A stretch of 39,650 bases of DNA, from NCBI GenBank assembly GCA_030150135.1, contig JASLGO010000142.1, positions 1 to 39,650 on the forward strand, given 5' to 3'. Shown piece after piece: positions 33,930 through 39,650 of this stretch. Made by a program: the position numbers and the translations under genes. How positions within the stretch are numbered: the first letter of the stretch is position 1; each line of letters begins with the position of its first letter. The DNA is from Aquirhabdus sp. GTDB lineage: Bacteria > Pseudomonadota > Gammaproteobacteria > Pseudomonadales > Moraxellaceae. A model generated the notes under the pieces. It ran no database searches. It had not been told where the DNA came from and worked only from the letters and a program-made list of their open reading frames with translations.

Positions 33930-34346
33930 CTATTCGGTGCGAGAGTTGGATGTATCAAAAGCGAATTGGCGGCTTAAAACGAAAGTAAAAATAGCCGTCA
34001 ATATAATAATGAATGGTAAACCGAGAGCAATGGTTATGGACGTAAAATGCAACATTAGCAGTAATAAAGATTCATTTAAGATAAATCCGAGTACTGCGAC
34101 TAAAATAAAGCGCGGTAAGGTTTGCTGATGAGACACATCACCCGCGTCAAAACTAAAATAACGATGTCCGAAATAACTGACCCAAAAAGCAATGACAAAC
34201 GCAATAAGATTAGCCCATGCTGGTAGCATACCTTTGCTGGTTAAGGTAATCGCAATCGCGTAGTGGGTCAATGCCGCCAATACACCAATAATGCCGAAAC
34301 GCATCAATTGACCAATCGTTTGGATGAGAGATGATTGCTTAGTCAT
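33930..34346 (-). CDS. GtrA family membrane protein
   Basis: This 138-residue protein with four membrane helices is of the GtrA (DPMS3-like) family, which is thought to flip undecaprenyl-phosphate-linked sugars. The N-terminal block MRFGIIGVLAALTHY and the internal NLIAFVIAFWVSYFGHRYFSF are typical. Its start codon overlaps the GT2 stop (ATGACTAA), so it is translationally coupled. It provides the flippase step between the cytoplasmic GT2/deacetylase and the periplasmic GT39. Confidence 0.85.
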   Translation of the reverse strand: MTKQSSLIQTIGQLMRFGIIGVLAALTHYAIAITLTSKGMLPAWANLIAFVIAFWVSYFGHRYFSFDAGDVSHQQTLPRFILVAVLGFILNESLLLLMLHFTSITIALGLPFIIILTAIFTFVLSRQFAFDTSNSRTE

Positions 34347-35361
34347 CTCGCAAGGTCGCTTGGGGTGTGTTGGACGATTGTTGCGATGCCAATTCGATCA
34401 TGTTCATTTCATGTGGTTGTGCTGGATTTTTTTCATCGTACTGACGCGCAATGATGTATTTTGGGCGTCCTTTGGTTTCGTTGTAAATCCGAGCAATATA
34501 TTCCCCGAGTACTCCGATAAATAAAAGCTGTATCCCACCCAAGAGCATCATGCCTGCTGCGAGAGTTGTCCAACCAGGTACAGTCGTGCCATCAATCAGG
34601 GCATCGCAGGTAATAAATGTTCCGTATGTCAGTGCCAAGAATGCGATGAATGCGCCTAAAAAAACACAAATACGAAGAGGTAGATCGGAAAATGCAGTTA
34701 AACCTGTTAATGCTAATCCCGTGAGACGCTTCCAATTAAAATTAGATTCACCCGCATGGCGCTCTGCTTCCGTAAAATGCACGCCAATACTGCGAAATCC
34801 CACCCATGCATACATGCCTTTCATATAAAGTGTGCGTTCAGGGAGATCTTGCAGTGCTTTGACCACACGTTGATCCATCAAACGAAAATCGCCTGCATCT
34901 GCTGGAATGTCAATCGAAGAGGCAGCGTTCATCAACCAGTAGAATTGGCGGGTCAGAAATTGTTTAATGCCACTTTCTGTTTTACGGTCACGAATGCCAT
35001 AGACCATATCATAGCCACTGCGCCATAGGTCGAGCATGGTTGAAACGGCACTAATCGGGTGTTGAAAGTCGGCATCAATCAGAAGTGTGACATTGCCGCT
35101 AACCTGATCTAATCCTGCACTAATCGCTGCTTCTTTGCCAAAGTTTCGCGACAGCTCAAACACCTTCAGTGGGTATTGATCGAGAAACGGCTGTAGAGTC
35201 GCTAAAGTATGATCTTTACTGCCATCATCGATCACGATGATTTCATAACGAACACCTAGCTCGTTCAGACTTTTGGCAAGCGCGGGAATAAAATGAGGGA
35301 TATTTTCTGCTTCGTTGTATGCAGGAACCACGCAAGAAAGAAATGGATTTTCACGGGACAT
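34339..35361 (-). CDS. GtrB/FlmF2-like undecaprenyl-phosphate sugar transferase (GT2)
   Basis: This 340-residue protein is a family 2 glycosyltransferase with two C-terminal membrane helices, the GtrB plan. It carries the N-terminal VVPAYNEAENI, the metal/nucleotide motif IDADFQHP, and RTLYMKGMYAWVGF, with helices at about residues 230-255 and 265-290. It should move a sugar (by neighbours, N-acetylhexosamine) to undecaprenyl phosphate on the inner face. GGAGGAG lies 6 nt before ATG 35361, and the start overlaps the deacetylase stop by 11 bp. Same operon as the deacetylase, GtrA and GT39 genes. Confidence 0.87.
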   Translation of the reverse strand: MSRENPFLSCVVPAYNEAENIPHFIPALAKSLNELGVRYEIIVIDDGSKDHTLATLQPFLDQYPLKVFELSRNFGKEAAISAGLDQVSGNVTLLIDADFQHPISAVSTMLDLWRSGYDMVYGIRDRKTESGIKQFLTRQFYWLMNAASSIDIPADAGDFRLMDQRVVKALQDLPERTLYMKGMYAWVGFRSIGVHFTEAERHAGESNFNWKRLTGLALTGLTAFSDLPLRICVFLGAFIAFLALTYGTFITCDALIDGTTVPGWTTLAAGMMLLGGIQLLFIGVLGEYIARIYNETKGRPKYIIARQYDEKNPAQPHEMNMIELASQQSSNTPQATLRDD

Positions 35362-36220
35362 TTAAGTCTCCTCCCGACCTTTTTGTCGTGAACTGAGTAA
35401 AGGTAATGTCGTTTTTTACACAGTCTTGAATAAACTGATGAGATGCCAAGTAGTTATATTCGCGGACGCGCGCAGGGGCGATCGTATCCGTTGAGTCTGA
35501 TTTATCTACCGCTGGGTGGCACATAATAAGTAGGCTATGTTGAACGTCTTTTGGGTCGGATATTGAGGATTTATGGTTGTTTGCGCGACTAAGCCAATGC
35601 TGAACTAGAGCTGGGTATGGAATTAGATTTGAAAAATCATAAATCCCGCCAAAACGAGCATTTTGCTTAAAATGCAGATCTTCACATTCGACGCTCAGTG
35701 TGCGAGCGCCAAGCAGAGATAACATCTTACTTTTTAAGAAAAAGCTTGGTGTTTCTACAGTGTGACTCAGGCTACGAATCCAACCACTAAAACCTTTGTT
35801 GGTGAGAAAGGTGAGTAAAACATCACGAATGATCGGAAATTGATGGACGTGCTGATGACCATCAATAAAATCAGGTGCGCGTCCCATGACATCAACAAAG
35901 CGTTGCCATTGATAAGCCAGTGTTTTTTCAATCGCTGTACGAGATAGACCGCCGAGCCATGCGTTTAGCATGAGTCGCCCTAAGGTCATGGTCAGCATGT
36001 CGTCAGAAAAATGATGCGTCAGATTAAAGTGCAGCCCGATTTGTGTGTAGGGGTGCGCCACACGAACTTCACGTAATTTTGCTCCATGAGCTTCCCACAG
36101 TGGAGATTGCGTCATACAGGACGTGGCTTGCAAGCGACCGTCTTCGATCAGTTGCACGATGGCCTGACTAATAGGTTTATTCAATGCGTAATCATCCGCA
36201 CAAAAGAAAACTGTCGACAT
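35351..36220 (-). CDS. YdjC/NaxD-like sugar deacetylase (ChbG/HpnK family)
   Basis: This 289-residue protein of the YdjC (ChbG/HpnK) deacetylase family has the N-terminal FFCADDYALN (D9-D10), HFNLTHHFSD, and GHQHVHQFP, which supply metal-binding Asp and His residues. In Francisella and A. baumannii the family member NaxD removes the acetyl group from an undecaprenyl-linked N-acetylhexosamine before transfer to lipid A, a step needed for polymyxin resistance. Here it is first in an operon with a GtrB-like GT2, GtrA and ArnT-like GT39. ATG 36220. That it is NaxD is inferred from family plus neighbours, not proven. Confidence 0.82.
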   Translation of the reverse strand: MSTVFFCADDYALNKPISQAIVQLIEDGRLQATSCMTQSPLWEAHGAKLREVRVAHPYTQIGLHFNLTHHFSDDMLTMTLGRLMLNAWLGGLSRTAIEKTLAYQWQRFVDVMGRAPDFIDGHQHVHQFPIIRDVLLTFLTNKGFSGWIRSLSHTVETPSFFLKSKMLSLLGARTLSVECEDLHFKQNARFGGIYDFSNLIPYPALVQHWLSRANNHKSSISDPKDVQHSLLIMCHPAVDKSDSTDTIAPARVREYNYLASHQFIQDCVKNDITFTQFTTKRSGGDLNVP

Positions 36221-36417
36221 AAATTGTTGGGCGATATCTGATTGTGTGATTCCAAATTTGAGTCAAGGGTAACACAATATTTTTGAGAACTTTTTTGGTT
36301 TTTACGAGAAATGATAAAAAATCCAGAGATTCCAAACGAAATTCAATCCATGAAACGCATTTTTTAGATTAGCAGGTTAGACTTAGTAAAAACATATACG
36401 ATGTTTAACTCATGTAT
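36221..36417. promoter_or_regulatory. Promoter region of the lipid A modification operon
   Basis: This 197-bp gap lies between the deacetylase start and the HK stop, and contains the expected operon promoter. TTGACT at about 36260 on the minus strand could be a -35 but lacks a good -10. Four TTAG repeats lie at 36364-36386, with unequal spacing. No perfect PmrA box (two TTAA half-sites spaced by 5) was found. Confidence 0.35.
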
Positions 36418-37866
36418 TTAGCCTATCGGCATTTGGAACTCAAAGCATAATCCGCTTTGATGCTCTAGGTTTCGTAAAGTCACGCGACCGTGATAGCGAT
36501 GCGCAATTTCTTGAATAATAGTCAGTCCCAGTCCACTTCCTGTTTCAGCTTGACCGAGCACGCGATAAAATGGATCAAAGACCCTTGATAGTTCAGTTTC
36601 AGGTATTCCAATTCCATTATCGGTAATTTCAATACATGCAAATGCGGCAGTCGCATAAATACGAATATCGACCCGACCGCCAATCGGTGTATAACGAATC
36701 GCATTACTGATTGCATTTCGTAAGAGCATTTGAATGTCCTGCATTGCTGCATTGACCCAGATATCTTCCTGCTGAAGAACACCCAAATCAATATTCTTTT
36801 GTGCCGCGAGAGGAAGAAAATCTGCGAGGAGTTCTTTGAGTGTGGTGAGCAAAGAAATTTGTGTTCTTGTACCGATGTTTCCACTTTGTTGTCTGGCTAA
36901 ATTGAGGAGCTGTTCTAGTAAGTTTTGAGAGCGAATTAATCCTCCTTGCAACTGATGGACTCGCTCTGCATCTTCAGTCGATAATTTTGCATGATTAAGA
37001 TTCTCAGCCTGTAATGTGAGGGCGGTGAGTGGTGTTCTGAGTTCATGTGCAGCATCGGCAATAAACCGACGTTGTTGCTCCATATTCTTGAACAGACGTG
37101 TGAGCAACTGATTGATGGAGTAGACGAAAGGTAGAATTTCTCGTGGAATCTTGAGATCGTTGAGAGGAAGAAGTTCTCCATCTTGTTGTTGGTCGATATG
37201 AGCTGCGAGCTTGGCAATTGGCTTGAAGGATTGGCGGATGATCAACGTAATCATTAAAATCAGAATAGGCAGCAAAATGACTAAAGGAATAAGCATCCGT
37301 AAACTCGTATTTTCCGCGAGTTCATCGCGAACTTCTGTACGTTGTCCGACCACAAATCGCTGACCAGTAGAGCTTTTACTGACAAATACTCTCCATTTTT
37401 CGCCATGACTTTTGATCGTCGATAAACCATTATTGATCGATTGAGGGGTTTGTAGCCAATGTAATTCAGTCTTGTTTGGAGTGAATGAAATGGGTTGAAT
37501 GACGATTTGAGATTCTTGAAGTTCAGTGGCTTGATCGGTTTTGATCAGTGCTTCTTGTTGCTCGGGATCTGTTGGGATGTGATTTGACGGTTTGATTTCG
37601 GGGCCATCTGTATAATTTGGCACAATGTTGTAGTGATATTGGGACATCACTTGTGCAATGAGTTCTAAATGATGGTCTTGTAATGCCAGTGCTTCCTTGC
37701 GGGTTGAGTGGTAAACCCCAAGTGCAGTCAATGCCCCAATAATGATGATTAATCCAGAAAGACACACAATGAGATAAAATCGCAGCGAGCGATATTGTTT
37801 TAAAGCATCATTATTGTGAGTTTGTGGATTTGGCACGTTGTGGTCTGAATTTGTCGATTGTGCCAC
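36418..37866 (-). CDS. QseC/PmrB-like sensor histidine kinase
   Basis: This 482-residue kinase has two membrane helices (about 30-50 and 190-210) flanking a periplasmic sensor domain of about 130 residues. A HAMP region, H-box AADAAHELRTPLTAL (H274), N-box LLRNAISNAIRYTP, and G boxes TDNGIGIP and GSGLGLTI follow. GTG 37866 is chosen (GGAG 8 nt upstream); it begins 2 bp after the regulator stop. The ATG at 37887 would overlap the regulator. The PmrB-like call rests mainly on the neighbouring lipid A operon; the sequence itself would equally suit QseC. Confidence 0.85.
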   Translation of the reverse strand: MAQSTNSDHNVPNPQTHNNDALKQYRSLRFYLIVCLSGLIIIIGALTALGVYHSTRKEALALQDHHLELIAQVMSQYHYNIVPNYTDGPEIKPSNHIPTDPEQQEALIKTDQATELQESQIVIQPISFTPNKTELHWLQTPQSINNGLSTIKSHGEKWRVFVSKSSTGQRFVVGQRTEVRDELAENTSLRMLIPLVILLPILILMITLIIRQSFKPIAKLAAHIDQQQDGELLPLNDLKIPREILPFVYSINQLLTRLFKNMEQQRRFIADAAHELRTPLTALTLQAENLNHAKLSTEDAERVHQLQGGLIRSQNLLEQLLNLARQQSGNIGTRTQISLLTTLKELLADFLPLAAQKNIDLGVLQQEDIWVNAAMQDIQMLLRNAISNAIRYTPIGGRVDIRIYATAAFACIEITDNGIGIPETELSRVFDPFYRVLGQAETGSGLGLTIIQEIAHRYHGRVTLRNLEHQSGLCFEFQMPIG

Positions 37867-37868
37867 GG

Positions 37869-38549
37869 CTATTTCTCCACCACCCATCCTACACCGCGAA
37901 CATTGGTAATCACCTTTTGTCCGAGTTTTTTTCGGACACTATGAATCAGAAATTCAATCGCGTTGCTTTCCACTTCTTCTCCCCAGCCATAAATGGTGGT
38001 TTCTAGTTCACTGCGAGAGAGGATGGTTCCTTTGCGAAGAAGGAGCGCATGTAGTAGTGCATATTCGCGTGCTGATAGTCGAACGTTTTTGGATTCGGCA
38101 TCATCAACCGTGGTGTCGATAAATGTCGCCTCATGATTGGCGGGATTTAACGTGACTTTGCCATTGGTCAAAATGGGTTGCGCTGAGCCTTGTTTTCGTC
38201 GACTTACAGCACGAATCCGCGCTAACAATTCAGAGGTCTCAAATGGCTTCACCAAGAAATCATCTGCGCCTAAGTCTAAACCTTGGATTCGTGATTGTAA
38301 GTCGTCACGGGCTGTGATGATGATAATTGGTGTTTCACCGCCTTCAGCCCGCCAGTTTTTGATCACTGTTAAACCATCTTGGTGGGGCAAGCCGAGATCA
38401 AGCAATATCATTTGATATTCTTCAGTACGCAATGCGGTGTGTGCTAGATTTCCATCAGCGACGTGGTCGACTGCATAACTGGCATCTCGTAAGGTTACAG
38501 TGAGTGCGTCAGCGATCATGGCGTCATCTTCGACGAGTAAAATTCTCAT
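37869..38549 (-). CDS. OmpR-family response regulator (QseB/PmrA-like)
   Basis: This 226-residue regulator has a receiver domain with the acidic pair E7-D8-D9, phosphoacceptor D51 (LLDLGLP), the conserved Thr (ITARDD) and Lys (VKPFE). It ends in a winged-helix DNA-binding domain (LSAREYALLHALL... VITNVRGVGWVVEK). ATG 38549 is used; the frame extends to 38561. It lies in one operon with the histidine kinase (2-bp gap). PmrA-like function is inferred from its position next to a lipid A modification operon. Confidence 0.88.
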   Translation of the reverse strand: MRILLVEDDAMIADALTVTLRDASYAVDHVADGNLAHTALRTEEYQMILLDLGLPHQDGLTVIKNWRAEGGETPIIIITARDDLQSRIQGLDLGADDFLVKPFETSELLARIRAVSRRKQGSAQPILTNGKVTLNPANHEATFIDTTVDDAESKNVRLSAREYALLHALLLRKGTILSRSELETTIYGWGEEVESNAIEFLIHSVRKKLGQKVITNVRGVGWVVEK

Positions 38550-38729
38550 ACAATAATCCAAGTGATTTGATCAATATTGAGGGTATTCATTTTTCTGTCG
38601 ATTGAAGAGTGTGTTGAATATACCGTGAATCATACTGTGGCTGATTTGTTTTTTTGGCAAAAAATTTGCAAAATAAACCATCGATCGGCGTGAAAAAAAT
38701 TAATTTTAATTGTTCTCTGTGAGTGGATT

Positions 38730-39650
38730 ATGAATGATTCGCACGGACATCACCACGCTCCGCCAATCCAGAATGAAGGGCGTCTCTGGGCTGTTCTGAT
38801 TTTAACTTCTCTATTTTTGGCGGCAGAAGTATTTGGTGGCTTATGGACGCACAGTTTGGCTCTGCTATCAGACGCTGCGCATGTCTCTACGGATGTTGCA
38901 GCGGTTGCGATTGCGATTATGGCGATACGTGTTGGACGGCGACCAGCGGATGAACAACGGACTTATGGATATTACCGATTTGAAATTCTTGGGGTCATTC
39001 TGAATGCGTTGCTACTCTTTGCAGTGGCAATTTATATTTTGTATGAAGCGTATTTGCGCCTTTCCAATCCTCCAGAACTGCATTCGATCGGCATGTTGGT
39101 CATTGCGTGTTTAGGGCTGGTTGTAAATTTGATTTGCATGAAAATTATTACCAGTGGACAGCGTAATAGTTTGAATATGAAGGCGGCATATCTAGAGGTT
39201 CTTGCTGATACGGTAGGATCAGCAGGCGTGATTTTAGGTGCATGGCTTATTTATTTAACTCAGTGGTGGTGGGTGGATTCGCTGGTTGCGATTGGGATTG
39301 GGCTCTGGGTTTTACCGCGCACATGGAAGCTGTGCAAACAAAGCGTACATATTTTGTTAGAGGGTGTGCCTGATGGATTGCAGGTGAAGACCATCCGTGA
39401 GGCGTTGATGGCGATTGCAGGGGTTGAGAGTATTCATGATTTACATGTGTGGTCTCTCACAATTAATAAAGTCTCTCTGACTGTACATGTAGTCTGCCCT
39501 GAGCGCGCCACACAGGATGTTTTGGAGGATGTAATGGATGTGTTGGCGCAGGAGTTCTCGATTTTTCATGTGGCGATTCAATGTGAAGAACATCGATGTG
39601 CGATGAGTCGTCCAGAGATAGAGCATTATCAAGAAGCGGAAGTATCTGCA
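38730..39650 (+). CDS. czcD: CzcD-like cation diffusion facilitator (3' end outside window)
   Basis: The frame runs from ATG 38730 to the last base without a stop, giving 307 codons, close to full length for the family. The N-terminus is His-rich (DSHGHHHAPP). Membrane helices include the metal-site motif LLSDAAHVSTDVAA in TM2 and YLEVLADTVGSAGVI in TM5, with CzcD-typical GIGLWVLPRTW. The C-terminal domain has DLHVWSL and late His/Cys residues. It should export Zn2+, Cd2+ or Co2+ from the cytoplasm using the proton gradient. It is divergent from the QseBC/PmrAB-like operon across 180 bp. Confidence 0.88.
   Translation, partial: MNDSHGHHHAPPIQNEGRLWAVLILTSLFLAAEVFGGLWTHSLALLSDAAHVSTDVAAVAIAIMAIRVGRRPADEQRTYGYYRFEILGVILNALLLFAVAIYILYEAYLRLSNPPELHSIGMLVIACLGLVVNLICMKIITSGQRNSLNMKAAYLEVLADTVGSAGVILGAWLIYLTQWWWVDSLVAIGIGLWVLPRTWKLCKQSVHILLEGVPDGLQVKTIREALMAIAGVESIHDLHVWSLTINKVSLTVHVVCPERATQDVLEDVMDVLAQEFSIFHVAIQCEEHRCAMSRPEIEHYQEAEVSA

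Noticed and set aside
36364..36386. Four TTAG repeats as a possible PmrA/QseB binding site
   Set aside because: Spacing (5, 8 and 6 bp start to start) does not fit the expected direct repeats of TTAA half-sites about 11 bp apart. Recorded only as context for the operon promoter.

Overview
The window looks like a chromosomal core segment of a gammaproteobacterium of the Moraxellaceae, an Acinetobacter/Alkanindiges-like organism. This rests on gene order and family resemblance: pepA-holC divergent from lptF-lptG, crc divergent from pyrE, murG-murC-ddl-ftsQ-ftsA-ftsZ followed by lpxC and a DUF721 gene, a 391-residue FtsZ with an IQDFLKNQQKR-type tail, and a gene set of the Acinetobacter kind. 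Base composition looks moderate (mid-40s % GC by eye), somewhat higher than typical Acinetobacter. No rRNA, tRNA, CRISPR array, integrase or transposase gene was seen.

Layout. 1-1200: the 3' end of an unknown gene and a FUSC-type membrane protein gene split by a frameshift. 1278-4701 (minus): a secreted glutaredoxin-like protein, an unknown membrane-anchored protein, then the unit pepA-holC-unknown. 5041-7235: lptF-lptG, the inner-membrane part of the LPS export machine. 7353-9148 (minus): an rRNA-methyltransferase-like gene, a structured non-coding stretch, and crc. 9242-11030: pyrE and gshB. 11079-14651: small accessory genes (a membrane protein with a possible HEPN motif, a Wzz-like protein, a GFA protein, a tiny membrane protein, a UPF0060 protein, DUF924, DUF1993). 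15033-23726: the cell-wall and division cluster murG-murC-ddl-ftsQ-ftsA-ftsZ and lpxC. 23810-30062: a DciA-like protein, an M23 endopeptidase, YcgN, a GST, DUF2459, a CBS-domain protein, an ECF sigma factor with a zinc anti-sigma factor, and truB. 30121-32173: a ferritin-like metal-dependent hydrolase divergent from an AraC-type regulator. 32235-38549 (minus): a four-gene glycolipid-modification operon (YdjC/NaxD-like deacetylase, GtrB-like GT2, GtrA, ArnT-like GT39) next to a QseBC/PmrAB-like two-component system. 38730 to the end: a CzcD-like cation efflux gene cut by the window edge.

The strongest functional theme is the cell envelope. lptFG export LPS, lpxC commits to lipid A synthesis, the mur/ddl/fts genes build and divide the wall, and the 32-38 kb locus has every part expected of a system that loads a sugar on undecaprenyl phosphate, deacetylates it, flips it and transfers it to lipid A. 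That locus beside a PmrAB-like sensor/regulator is the most interesting system here. It matches the known Francisella FlmF2/NaxD/FlmK and Acinetobacter NaxD logic and is not wholly new. Other points of note are the frameshifted FUSC gene, a Crc homologue that keeps the whole nuclease active site, tandem palindromes before murG, and REP-like palindromes at convergent gene ends.
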